64,000 nt of DNA from JBFWRK01 sp050248955 (GTDB lineage: Bacteria > Actinomycetota > Acidimicrobiia > Acidimicrobiales > Ilumatobacteraceae): NCBI GenBank assembly GCA_050248955.1, contig JBFWRK010000007.1, positions 124,001-188,000 on the forward strand, given 5' to 3'. Positions within the stretch are counted from its first letter, which is position 1. The number at the start of each line of letters is the position of its first letter. The position numbers and the translations under genes are program-made. Shown here piece by piece: positions 55,881 to 64,000 of this stretch. The notes below the pieces were generated by a model that was not told the DNA's origin, searched no databases, and saw only the letters and a program-made list of their open reading frames with translations.

Positions 55881-58800
55881 GTGAACAACGGCCCGGTGAC
55901 CGACCGGCAGCAGCTCGAAACTGCAATCGCCGCGCAGGAAGGCCTGCGCGGCGTGGTGCCGGACGAGATCGTCGACGCGGCCGTGGCGACGTTGCGCCAC
56001 CGCCTCCAGGAGTCGCGCTCCGAGACGCAGCGCCGCCGCCAAGTGACCGTCTTGTTCGCCGACGTGAGCGGCTTCACGTCCATGTCGTCGCGACTGGACG
56101 CCGAGGTCGTGGCCGGTGTGATGAACGAGCTGTGGTCTCGCCTCGACGCGATCATCACTGATCATGGCGGCCGCATCGACAAGCACATCGGCGATGCCAT
56201 CATGGCGGTCTGGGGTGCGGCAACGACGACGGAAGACGACCCCGAGCGAGCCGTCCGCGCCGGCCTGGCCATGCAGGAGGAGCTCGAGCAGCGCAGCTCC
56301 GGCGACCGGCTCGCGATGCGGATCGGGATCAACACGGGGCCTGCACACCTCGGGGCGGTCGGGGCGAGCGCGGAGTTCACGGCGATGGGCGACACCGTGA
56401 ACGTCGCGAGCCGCGTGCAGGGCCTTGCGCCACTCGGCGGTGTGCTCGTCACCCACGACACGTACCGGCACATCCGCGGCATCTTCGACGTCGAGGCGCT
56501 CGATCCAGCGATGGTGAAGGGCAAGGCCGAGCCGATCCGGGTGTATGTCGTCCGGCGGGCAAAGGCACGCGCGTTCCGCATGCCGACGCGCGGGGTGGAG
56601 GGCGTCGAGACGCGGATGATCGGCCGGGCGGACGAGCTCGGCGTGCTGCGCGCCGAGTTCGAGCGCGTCGTGGAGCAACCGGCGACGCGGCGGGTGACGG
56701 TCATCGGCGATGCGGGGATCGGCAAGTCGCGCTTGCTCTACGAGTTCGAGAACTGGATCGAGCTGCACACCGCCAGCGCCTACTTCTTCAAGGGTCGCGC
56801 CCTGTCCACCCGGCGCTCCGCAGCGTTCGGCCTCGCGCGCGACCTCCTCGCCGATCGGTTCGGCGTGCTGGACAGCGATGCAGCCTCGGTCGTCGCGGCG
56901 AAGATGCGGCGCGGCCTCGGTCCGACGCTGACTGCGGGGGAAGCCGACCTCGTCGGTCACTGGCTCGGCTTCGACCTCCGGTCGAGCGAGGCGGTGCAGC
57001 GCCTGCTCGGCTCGGGGCAGTTGGCGGCGGCTGCCCGCGCGCATCTGTTCCGCTACTTCGAGTCACTGTCGACGGACGGTCCGGTGGTGATCTTCCTCGA
57101 GGATCTCCACTGGGCCGATGACGAGTCCCTGGCGCTCGTGGACGAGCTCGTCGCCGAGCGTGCCGCTATCCACCTGCTCGTCGTCGGCGTCGCCCGGCCG
57201 GCGCTCCTGGAACGTCCGGAGGTCGAGGGACTGCTCGCTCGGTCGTCGGCGGTCCTGCACCTGACGCCGCTCGGGAAGGGCACGACGCGCACGCTCGTCG
57301 AGGAGGTCCTGCAGAAGGCCGAGTCGGTGCCGGACGAACTGATCGATCTCGTCGTCGAGCGGGCGGACGGCAACGCGTTCTACGTCGAAGAGCTCGTGAA
57401 GATGCTGATCGACGACGACGTCATCGAGACGGGTGAGCTGTGGGACCCGTGGCGGGTCCACGTCGAGCGCCTCGATCCGGAGCGAGTGCCGGCCACGCTG
57501 ACCGGCGTGCTGCAGACCCGCCTGGACAGCCTCACCCCCGCGGAGCGGGATGCCCTGCAGCGCTCGTCGGTCGTCGGTCGGGTGTTCTGGGACGGCACCG
57601 TGGCATCGCTCGGCCACGACGGCATCGAGACGACGACGAGGTCGCTCGAGACGGCGCGTCGGCGTGAGCTGATCTTTCGCCGCGAGCGGTCATCGTTCGA
57701 CGACAACGTGGAGTACACGTTCAAGCACGCGTTGCTCAGGGACGTGACGTACGAGACGGTGCTCCTGCGGGATCGCCAGCGACTGCACGGGCTCGTGGCC
57801 CGCTGGATCACCGAGCATGGCGGGGAACGGGTGAGCGAGTACACCGCCTTGATCGCCACGCACCACCGGCTCGCGGGGGAGCTCGCGGCGGCGGCCGACA
57901 TGCTTCGTCGAGCCGCCGTCGCGTCGCTCGACGCCGGCAACCCCGCGGGCGCCCGCCGGAACCTCCACGAAGCGTTCGAGCTGTGGCGCGCGACCGGGCA
58001 GGAACCGACGGTCGACGCGCTGGCCCTCATGACCGAGGCATGCGTGCGGTTGGGTGACATCGACGCTGCGTACCGCCATGACGGGGAGACGATGCGACTC
58101 GCGACGACGCCCGAGGAGCGCGCCACAGCGCTCTTCCTCGGGAGCTGGATCGCTTCGGAACGGGGCGAGCGCGACCGCGAGCGGGCCATGCTCGACGACG
58201 CGCTCCCCGACGCCGAACGGATCGGCGGGCTGCTGCTGGCGCGGGTGCTGAGTGGCCTGTCGTGGACCGAGGTCGTCCGCGGCGACGCCGGTGCGGCACG
58301 GGCGTACGCCGAACGGGCCCACGAGCTCGCCGTCCAGCTCCGGCATCCGACGGCCTCGCGCGAGGTGCTCGCCCTGCTCGGCGCGATCGCCTCGTTGAGC
58401 GGTGACCTCCAGGAGTCGCTGCGCTACAGCGTCGAAGCGCTCGCCGTCGCGGTCGATGCCGGCGATCTCGAGGGCCAGGCACTCGCGCACAGCAACATCG
58501 GCGTCGCTCGTCATCTGCTCGGTGACGCTGGTGGATCGCGGGACGAGTACCACGCTGCGCTGCACCACTACCGGGAGGCCAGCGTGCTCGATGACCGCCT
58601 CGGTCGCCGGATGCAGGGCGGCATGATCGCTGCGAACACGGCCCAGGTCCACGTGCGTCTCGGCGAGGGGTCGGTGGCTCGGCGGTTGATCCACCATGCG
58701 CTCAGCGTCGTCCGGCAGTCGGGAGCAGCGGCGACGCTGCTGTTCTGCGTGCTGTCCGAAGCCGATCGCCGGTTGGTCGGCGGTGATCGGTCGAGGGCGC

Positions 58801-58979
58801 TCGAGCTCATCGGGCTCGTCCAGCGCCATCCCGCCTTCACGAAGGACAACGAGATCGAGATCGAGCGAATACTGGGCCGGGCGGGGCTACCGGACGATGT
58901 CATCGAGCAGGGCCTGGCGCGTGGCGTCGGCCAGGACTTCGACGCCGTGGTGGAGCAGCTCGTGCGCGAGCTCGCATGA
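55881..58979 (+). CDS. class III adenylate/guanylate cyclase with AAA ATPase and TPR-like region
   Basis: The 1032-residue protein has a cyclase domain (about 50-200): Asp61 in FADVSGFTSM, Lys101 and Asp105 in DKHIGDAIMAVWG, and NVASR, i.e. metal, substrate and transition-state residues all present. Next comes an AAA_16/STAND ATPase with Walker A GDAGIGKSR near 275 and VVIFLEDLHWADDESL, then a long helical TPR-like part to the end. Such proteins are signal sensors that make cyclic AMP or act as regulators. The GTG at 55881 is the preferred start; a later GTG in the same frame is possible. It is separated from dodecin by about 96 bases. Confidence 0.9.
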   Translation: MNNGPVTDRQQLETAIAAQEGLRGVVPDEIVDAAVATLRHRLQESRSETQRRRQVTVLFADVSGFTSMSSRLDAEVVAGVMNELWSRLDAIITDHGGRIDKHIGDAIMAVWGAATTTEDDPERAVRAGLAMQEELEQRSSGDRLAMRIGINTGPAHLGAVGASAEFTAMGDTVNVASRVQGLAPLGGVLVTHDTYRHIRGIFDVEALDPAMVKGKAEPIRVYVVRRAKARAFRMPTRGVEGVETRMIGRADELGVLRAEFERVVEQPATRRVTVIGDAGIGKSRLLYEFENWIELHTASAYFFKGRALSTRRSAAFGLARDLLADRFGVLDSDAASVVAAKMRRGLGPTLTAGEADLVGHWLGFDLRSSEAVQRLLGSGQLAAAARAHLFRYFESLSTDGPVVIFLEDLHWADDESLALVDELVAERAAIHLLVVGVARPALLERPEVEGLLARSSAVLHLTPLGKGTTRTLVEEVLQKAESVPDELIDLVVERADGNAFYVEELVKMLIDDDVIETGELWDPWRVHVERLDPERVPATLTGVLQTRLDSLTPAERDALQRSSVVGRVFWDGTVASLGHDGIETTTRSLETARRRELIFRRERSSFDDNVEYTFKHALLRDVTYETVLLRDRQRLHGLVARWITEHGGERVSEYTALIATHHRLAGELAAAADMLRRAAVASLDAGNPAGARRNLHEAFELWRATGQEPTVDALALMTEACVRLGDIDAAYRHDGETMRLATTPEERATALFLGSWIASERGERDRERAMLDDALPDAERIGGLLLARVLSGLSWTEVVRGDAGAARAYAERAHELAVQLRHPTASREVLALLGAIASLSGDLQESLRYSVEALAVAVDAGDLEGQALAHSNIGVARHLLGDAGGSRDEYHAALHHYREASVLDDRLGRRMQGGMIAANTAQVHVRLGEGSVARRLIHHALSVVRQSGAAATLLFCVLSEADRRLVGGDRSRALELIGLVQRHPAFTKDNEIEIERILGRAGLPDDVIEQGLARGVGQDFDAVVEQLVRELA

Positions 58980-59059
58980 CGATGTTGCTCGAGCGCGACG
59001 CCGAGCTCGCACGGCTGCAGCAGCTGCTGGCCGAAGCGGGCGCCGGCACGGGTCGCGCG
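58976..59059 (+). pseudogene. remnant of a LuxR/STAND-type ATPase N-terminus
   Basis: An ATGA overlap with the cyclase gene opens MTMLLERDAELARLQQLLAEAGAGTGR. This is the typical start of LuxR-family ATPase regulators (a sensor-proximal segment just before Walker A), and then the similarity ends. The downstream sequence belongs to an unrelated NTF2-like gene. It looks like a truncated second regulator gene. The frame continues to 59179 without similarity. Confidence 0.6.
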
Positions 59060-59103
59060 TCGTCGCTCCCGGTAACGTCGACGAGGACGTGGGGAGGGAC
59101 GAC

Positions 59104-59499
59104 GTGTCCGACATCGAGACCGTGCAGGCTGTCTACGCCGCGATGGCGGCGCGCGACCTCGACCGACTCGCCGAGCTGATCGACGACGCCTGCGTCATCA
59201 CCCAGGATCCGTCGCTGCCCTGGGGCGGCCGGCACGTCGGGCATGCCGGGTTCGGTGCCTTCGCACTCGCGCTGACCGGCGCCATCGACTCGGCGGTGAC
59301 GACCGAGGCCATGTTCCTCGCCGACGACGACGTCATCCAGTGCGGGCGGACCCGAGGCACCGTCCGGGCGACGGGCGTCGGGTTCGACATCCCCGAGGTG
59401 CATCGCTGGACGATCCGCAACGGCAAGGCGGTCGCCGCGCACTTCGCGATCGACACGCCGGCGATGCTCGCCGCGCTCTCCGACCCGAGTCCAGGGTGA
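59104..59499 (+). CDS. SnoaL-like/NTF2-fold protein
   Basis: The 131-residue protein begins with GTG at 59104 (GGGAGG seven bases upstream) as MSDIETVQAVYAAMAARDLDRLAELI and continues with CVITQDPSLPWGGRHVGHAGFGAF. This is the fold of small ligand-binding or isomerase proteins. It lies after the truncated regulator fragment. Confidence 0.82.
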   Translation: MSDIETVQAVYAAMAARDLDRLAELIDDACVITQDPSLPWGGRHVGHAGFGAFALALTGAIDSAVTTEAMFLADDDVIQCGRTRGTVRATGVGFDIPEVHRWTIRNGKAVAAHFAIDTPAMLAALSDPSPG

Positions 59500-59558
59500 G
59501 GCCCGGGGACGAGGATCGGTACGGTCGGCGCGGGTCGCCGAGCTTCTACGCTCCGAGC

Positions 59559-60101
59559 GTGTACGAGTCCGTGGAGTTCGGTCGGCTGGCGGTCATCGTC
59601 GGTACGGCGCTGGCATTCGGTCTGCTCGATCTCACCCTCGGCACCGGGTGGTGGACGATGGTGCTGTGGGTCGCCGCGGCGTGGCCTGCGCTCGCGATCG
59701 AATCGGCCCGCTCCTCGTCGGCAGCCGCCGTCGGGCAGTGCGAGGCGGCGCTGCTCCAGGTCGCCGCGGACAGCGATCGGCTGCGCACGGAGATCAAGGC
59801 GGCCGAGGACCAACGGATGCAGGCCCTCGGCGCCCGCCAGGCGGCGGTGCGCCAGCTCAACGAGGAGCTCGCCGGGGACAGGATCCAGGCCCGAGTCGTT
59901 GCGCATCTCGCGAAGTCACCCGCGCTGGAGCAGGACTTCCCGAAGCACGTGTCCGATCTGCGCAGCGCGGTCGGCGAAGCGCGCGACTCCGAGTCCTTCC
60001 TCCGCAGCGCGACGACGGGTGGCGAGCTCCACGCGGCACGGGTTGCTGCGCTGATCCATCACGTGGAGACGTTCCTCGCCGCAGTGGACGTGAAGGACTG
60101 A
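59559..60101 (+). CDS. membrane protein with C-terminal coiled coil
   Basis: The 180-residue protein starts with two membrane helices (FGRLAVIVGTALAFGLLDLTLG and WWTMVLWVAAAWPALAIES), followed by a charged coiled coil (about 60-130). No family recognised. The start at 59559 follows TACGCT by six bases (leaderless pattern). A GTG at 59496 overlapping the previous stop would add 21 residues and cannot be excluded. Confidence 0.7.
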   Translation: MYESVEFGRLAVIVGTALAFGLLDLTLGTGWWTMVLWVAAAWPALAIESARSSSAAAVGQCEAALLQVAADSDRLRTEIKAAEDQRMQALGARQAAVRQLNEELAGDRIQARVVAHLAKSPALEQDFPKHVSDLRSAVGEARDSESFLRSATTGGELHAARVAALIHHVETFLAAVDVKD

Positions 60102-60140
60102 GCGGGCTCAGGCAACCCACGATCGGCGACCTTCATGACG

Positions 60141-61115
60141 TCACAGCCAGTCACGCCGCTTGAAGTTGCGATAGAGGGTGAAACAGGCGGCAGCGATCAC
60201 GGCGAGCACGAGCGGATAGCCGAACCGCCAGCGCAGCTCGGGCATGTGGTCGAAGTTCATGCCGTAGATGCCGGCGAACATGGTCGGCACGGAGATGATC
60301 GCGACCCACGCGGAGATCTTCCGCATGTCCTCGTTCTGGCGCATGCCGACCTGTGCGACGTTCGCATGCAACGCGCTGTCGAGGAGCGCGTCGATCGTCT
60401 CGACACGATCACCGACGCGGCGCACGTGGTCGTGCACGTTCATGAAGTACGGGCGACGCTCCGCCGGCACGACCGGCATCTCGTGGTTGGCGATGTGGTC
60501 CATCGGCGCGGCGAGCGGGAACACCGCCTGACGGAACTGCAGCACCTCGCGCTTCAGCCGGAAGATCCGCTCCGCGTGCCGCGCGGTCGGTCCGCCGAAC
60601 ACCTGCGCCTGGATCTCGTCGATGTCCTCTTCGATGCTGCTCGCGGCGACCTCGTAGAGGTCGACGACGCGGTCGGCGATCGTGTGCAGCACCTCGGCAG
60701 GTCCGATCTCCAGGCGAGCGGGATCGGCTTCCAGCTCACGGCGGATCGCCGGCAGCCCGCAGTCCTCGCCGTGGCGCACCGTGACCACGTAGTCGGGACC
60801 GACGAACAACATCACCTCGCCGAAGTCGAAGACCTCGTCGTGGTCGACGTAGCGCAGCGTCTTCAGCACGACGAACAGCGAGCCGTCGTAGCGCTCGACC
60901 TTCGGGCGCTGGTGGGCGTGCAACGCGTCCTCGACCGCGAGCGGATGGAGCGCGTACAGCGATGCGACCTCGTCGAGCTCCGTCTCCGACGGATGCGACA
61001 TGCCGACCCAGGTGAACCGCCCGGGCCCGGCCTGCGAGCAGGCGAGCGCCTCGGCCGGCGTGAGGACGCGGTCGAGGCGCTTACCACGCTCGTACACCGC
61101 GACATCGACGATCAC
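60141..61115 (-). CDS. corA: CorA-type magnesium/cobalt transporter
   Basis: The 324-residue protein has the CorA signature GIYGMNFDHMPEL between two C-terminal helices (about 265-320) and a long soluble N-terminal domain. It forms a pentameric Mg2+ channel. The GTG at 61115 (MIVDVAVYERGKRLD) is the likely start. It is convergent with the gene before it and divergent from the malic enzyme gene. Confidence 0.94.
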   Translation of the reverse strand: MIVDVAVYERGKRLDRVLTPAEALACSQAGPGRFTWVGMSHPSETELDEVASLYALHPLAVEDALHAHQRPKVERYDGSLFVVLKTLRYVDHDEVFDFGEVMLFVGPDYVVTVRHGEDCGLPAIRRELEADPARLEIGPAEVLHTIADRVVDLYEVAASSIEEDIDEIQAQVFGGPTARHAERIFRLKREVLQFRQAVFPLAAPMDHIANHEMPVVPAERRPYFMNVHDHVRRVGDRVETIDALLDSALHANVAQVGMRQNEDMRKISAWVAIISVPTMFAGIYGMNFDHMPELRWRFGYPLVLAVIAAACFTLYRNFKRRDWL

Positions 61116-61194
61116 GACGTGAGTGTTGCACGCCCGCGCGGGCAACTGGCGACGGCATCACACGCCGCGGAGCACGCGGCCGTAGGTTGTCGTC

Positions 61195-62844
61195 ATGGAG
61201 CTGTACGGGCGTGATCTCCTCGCCAATCGCTATCTGAACAAGGGAACCGCCTTCACCGCGGACGAGCGCGATCGGCTCGGGTTGGCCGGACTGCTGCCAC
61301 CCGCGATCGAGACCCTCGAAACGCAGCTGCAGCGGGTCGAGATCGAGTACCGGGCGAAGGCGACCGACCTCGGGCGGCACATCTTCCTGCGGCTCTTGCA
61401 AGAGCGGCACACGGTGCTCTTCTACCGGTTCCTGATCGACAACCTCGCCGAGCTCCTGCCGATCGTGTACACGCCCACCGTCGGGCTCGCCTGCCAGGAG
61501 TGGTCGCGCATGTACCGGCGCGAGCACGGGATGTACGTCTCGCTCGGCGACCGCGGCCGCGTTGGCGAGCTCGTCGACAACGCGATCGCGGAGGTCGACG
61601 GCGACGTCCGTGTGGTCGTCGTCACTGACGGCGAACGCATCCTCGGGCTCGGCGATCTCGGCGTCGGCGGCATGGGCATCCCGATCGGGAAGCTCGCGCT
61701 CTACTCGGCCGCCGGCGGCGTCGATCCGGCGGCCACGCTCCCGGTCGTCATCGACGTCGGCACCGACAACGAGTCGCTGCTGTCCGACCCGCTGTACCTC
61801 GGTCGGCGGCACCGGCGCGTCCGCGGTGCGGAGTACGACGAGCTGATCGACGAGCTCGTCGACGTGCTCCAGGACCGCTGCCCCGGCGTGCTCGTGCAGT
61901 GGGAGGACTTCGCGCAGCAGAACGCGGGACGGCTGCTCGCCCGCCACCGCGACCGGATCTGCTCCTTCAACGACGACATCCAGGGCACTGCGGCGGTGAC
62001 GGCGGCCGCGATCATCGCCGGCATGCAGATCACCGGTACACCGATGTCCGACCTGCGCACGGTCATCGTCGGCGCCGGCTCGGCGGGCGTGGGCATCGCC
62101 GGTCAGCTCGTGAGGACGCTCGAGCGTGGTGGTCTCGACGGAGCAACGGCTCGCCGGCAGTGCTGGCTCGTCGACCGTGACGGGCTGCTCCACGATCGGC
62201 TCGTCGGCCTCCATCCGTTCCAGCAGCCGTATGTCCGTACGCGCTCGGAGCTCGCCGATTGGGAGGCCGACAGCGACGACCACATCGACCTCGCCGAGGT
62301 CGTCCGCCGCGTGCGGCCGCACGCGCTCATCGGCGTCACCGGGCAGCCGGGACTGTTCACCGAGGAGGTCATCAGGGCGATGGCCGAGGGCGTCGACCGT
62401 CCCGTCGTGCTCCCGCTGTCCAATCCGACGCCGCGCTGCGAGGCGATCCCAGCCGACGTCATCGCGTGGACCAAGGGCAAGGCACTCGTCGGCACCGGGA
62501 GCCCGTTTCCTCCGGTCGAGTTCGGCGGCAGCACCGCCCCCATCGCGCAGGTGAACAACATCTACGTCTTTCCCGGCATCGGGCTCGGCGTGCTCGCCTC
62601 GGGAGCTCGCGCTGTCACCACGGAGATGGTGACGGCCGCGTCGCTCGCGCTCGCCGATGCCGCGAGTCGGCACTGCAACGAGCTCCAGACGCTGCTCCCA
62701 CCCGTCGAGGCGAGTCGGTCCGTGGCGCGGGCGGTTGCCAGCGCGGTCGCGCTCCAGGCGATGCACGACGGTGTCGCCGACGAGCTCGCCGAGGGGCAGC
62801 TCGATCGGCGGATCGACGACGTGCGCTGGTACCCCGAGTACTGA
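61195..62844 (+). CDS. malic enzyme (NAD/NADP-dependent or malolactic family)
   Basis: The 549-residue protein has the long form of malic enzyme: YTPTVGLACQEWS with the catalytic Tyr, GDLGVGGMGIPIGKL with the Lys, FNDDIQGTAAV for metal and GAGSAGVGIAGQLV for the dinucleotide. It decarboxylates malate to pyruvate. TAGGTT lies six bases before the ATG with no ribosome binding site. Confidence 0.95.
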   Translation: MELYGRDLLANRYLNKGTAFTADERDRLGLAGLLPPAIETLETQLQRVEIEYRAKATDLGRHIFLRLLQERHTVLFYRFLIDNLAELLPIVYTPTVGLACQEWSRMYRREHGMYVSLGDRGRVGELVDNAIAEVDGDVRVVVVTDGERILGLGDLGVGGMGIPIGKLALYSAAGGVDPAATLPVVIDVGTDNESLLSDPLYLGRRHRRVRGAEYDELIDELVDVLQDRCPGVLVQWEDFAQQNAGRLLARHRDRICSFNDDIQGTAAVTAAAIIAGMQITGTPMSDLRTVIVGAGSAGVGIAGQLVRTLERGGLDGATARRQCWLVDRDGLLHDRLVGLHPFQQPYVRTRSELADWEADSDDHIDLAEVVRRVRPHALIGVTGQPGLFTEEVIRAMAEGVDRPVVLPLSNPTPRCEAIPADVIAWTKGKALVGTGSPFPPVEFGGSTAPIAQVNNIYVFPGIGLGVLASGARAVTTEMVTAASLALADAASRHCNELQTLLPPVEASRSVARAVASAVALQAMHDGVADELAEGQLDRRIDDVRWYPEY

Positions 62845-62900
62845 TCGTTTCGGCCACGCCGGCCGGGGGTACGCAGGTTCCGCCGACGAAAGGGACCCCC

Positions 62901-63596
62901 ATGCGTAGCCACCGAAGCACCCTGATCCTCACCGCCTCAGCAGCACTGCTGCTCGGTGCCGCCTCCTGCAGTGACGACGACACCACGAGTGCCGACACCG
63001 CGGACGTCGACGTCACCAGCGGTGTCACCGACGCCGTTGCGACGACGGACACCACCGACGCGACCGACACGACGGAGCAGACGGACTCCACCGACGCGAC
63101 GGACACCACCGACGCGACCGATACCACCGACGCGACCGATACCACCGACGCGACGGACACCACCGACGTGGGCGATCGGCTGGCGACGGCTCGGGCCGCG
63201 CTCTCCGACGGCGACTTCAGCACGATGCTCCAGGCGCTCAGCCTGTCCTCGCTCGGCGACGAGCTCGAGGGGCGGGCGGTGACGATCCTCGCGCCCACCA
63301 ACGACGCGTTCACCCAGCTCTCTGCGGACGACCTGACGAACCTGCTTGCCAACCCCAGCGAGATCGACGACGTCCTGAAGCGCCACATCATCGACGAGGC
63401 GCTGACCTTCGACGAGCTCTCCGCCCGGGACTCGGTCACGACACTGAGCGGCGAAACGCTCGCGGTCGTGACGACCGGTTCAACGGTCACGGTCGACGGC
63501 GCGGTCGTCACGCCGCCGACCAACGACGCCGTCTCCGGGAAGGAGGGGGAAGAGGTCGTGGTGTTCGGCATCGATCGGGTCCTGCTCGCGGCATGA
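62901..63596 (+). CDS. fasciclin-domain lipoprotein with TDATDT repeats
   Basis: The 231-residue protein has a lipoprotein signal (ILTASAALLLGAASCSDDD, Cys near 23). A low-complexity Thr/Asp linker (about 24-95) follows with a six-residue repeat TDATDT, four times in tandem. The fasciclin domain (about 97-231) shows VTILAPTNDAFTQLSADD and LKRHIIDEALTFDELS. It is an outer-facing adhesion-type protein. The stop overlaps the next start (ATGA). Confidence 0.92.
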   Translation: MRSHRSTLILTASAALLLGAASCSDDDTTSADTADVDVTSGVTDAVATTDTTDATDTTEQTDSTDATDTTDATDTTDATDTTDATDTTDVGDRLATARAALSDGDFSTMLQALSLSSLGDELEGRAVTILAPTNDAFTQLSADDLTNLLANPSEIDDVLKRHIIDEALTFDELSARDSVTTLSGETLAVVTTGSTVTVDGAVVTPPTNDAVSGKEGEEVVVFGIDRVLLAA

Positions 63597-64000
63597 CCGC
63601 GGCGACGCTCCCGGCGGCAACCGCCGCCACTGCCACCGCCCCGGCGGTGATCGATGCCGACCGCATCACCAAGTCGTTCGGTGACCAACTCGCCCTGGAC
63701 GACATCACCCTGGTCGTGCCGGAAGGCTCGATCGTCGGACTCATCGGCCCGAGCGGGTGCGGGAAGTCGACGCTCGTGCGGGTGCTGACCGGCATCATCC
63801 GGCCCACGTCGGGACGGGTGAGCGTGTTCGGCCACGACCCGGCATCGGCGTCGTCGGCGCACCGTGCCCGGTTCGGCTACATGCCGCAGATGCCGGTGCT
63901 CTTCCCGAACCTCACGCTCTGGGCGAACCTCAACTTCATGGCGTCCGTCTACGGGATCCCGCTGCGGCGACGGCGGCGCCACCTGATGCAGCTGCTCGAG
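63593..64000 (+). CDS. ABC transporter ATP-binding protein (cut by window end)
   Basis: The partial frame starts at ATG 63593, overlapping the fasciclin gene, with an Ala/Thr-rich lead (about 18 residues). Walker A is GPSGCGKST, near residue 52, and the Q-loop is GYMPQMPVLFPNLTLWANL. The signature and Walker B lie beyond the window. It is probably part of an exporter of the ABC-2 type. Confidence 0.93.
   Translation, partial: MTAATLPAATAATATAPAVIDADRITKSFGDQLALDDITLVVPEGSIVGLIGPSGCGKSTLVRVLTGIIRPTSGRVSVFGHDPASASSAHRARFGYMPQMPVLFPNLTLWANLNFMASVYGIPLRRRRRHLMQLLE

Noticed and set aside
63040..63170. Regular repeats in the fasciclin gene as a CRISPR or minisatellite
   Set aside because: They are in frame and encode the Thr/Asp linker of the lipoprotein.

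Overview
The window is high-GC actinobacterial DNA. Short GTGA/ATGA gene overlaps, frequent GTG starts, mycothiol-type DinB proteins, crotonyl-CoA carboxylase/reductase and an actinomycete-type integrative element suggest a free-living actinobacterium, plausibly of the Acidimicrobiia. The lineage is an inference; no rRNA is present.

Layout: (1) 1-4.0 kb holds the end of a type IV pilus/type II secretion-like operon on the minus strand (coiled-coil protein, GspE/PilB ATPase, GspF/PilC platform, prepilin-like protein cut by the window edge). (2) 4.1-7.9 kb is acyl-CoA metabolism: a thiolase divergent from crotonyl-CoA carboxylase/reductase across two copies of a TetR-type palindrome, a small independently controlled transcription unit, and methylmalonyl-CoA epimerase. 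(3) 7,934-25,922 is an 18-kb integrated element in the 3' end of tRNA-Ser(UGA), bounded by 57-bp perfect direct repeats. It carries a tyrosine integrase next to attL, a rolling-circle Rep, an FtsK-type transfer ATPase with a translationally coupled chain of small genes, a prim-pol/helicase protein, an HNH protein, an excisionase, and cargo: a lower-GC AAA+ ATPase, a tRNA-like gene and a PD-(D/E)XK-like nuclease candidate between direct repeats. (4) 26.3-27.4 kb is a nucleotidyltransferase/HEPN pair, encoded convergently. (5) 27.7-46.4 kb is a catabolic region: a five-gene oligopeptide-type ABC importer, a VOC protein, two crotonase-family enzymes, an LDH2-family dehydrogenase, a tandem fused family III CoA-transferase, a gamma-type carbonic anhydrase, a thioesterase-phytanoyl-CoA-dioxygenase fusion, a fused 2-oxoacid:ferredoxin oxidoreductase and a TetR regulator. 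(6) 46.5-64 kb is mixed housekeeping and accessory genes: pirin, NTF2-like and cupin proteins, an amidohydrolase, a broken carboxymuconolactone decarboxylase, an FtsX-like permease, dodecin, a large adenylate cyclase/ATPase regulator, CorA, malic enzyme, a fasciclin lipoprotein and an ABC ATPase cut by the window end.

The most interesting reading is functional. The genes at 35-44 kb can be ordered into an oxygen-dependent acyl-CoA alpha-oxidation: 2-hydroxylation by the PhyH domain, release by the fused thioesterase, oxidation to the 2-oxoacid by the LDH2 protein, oxidative decarboxylation by the ferredoxin oxidoreductase, CO2 hydration by the carbonic anhydrase, and CoA transfer by the CaiB-type enzyme. 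Three intergenic regions in this block share a GACCGAATA-like string and a TetR gene lies among them. This is a hypothesis from gene content. Start codons were chosen from ribosome binding sites, overlaps and family N-termini. Several genes lack a ribosome binding site but have a TANNNT box 6-7 bases before the start, which suggests leaderless transcripts.
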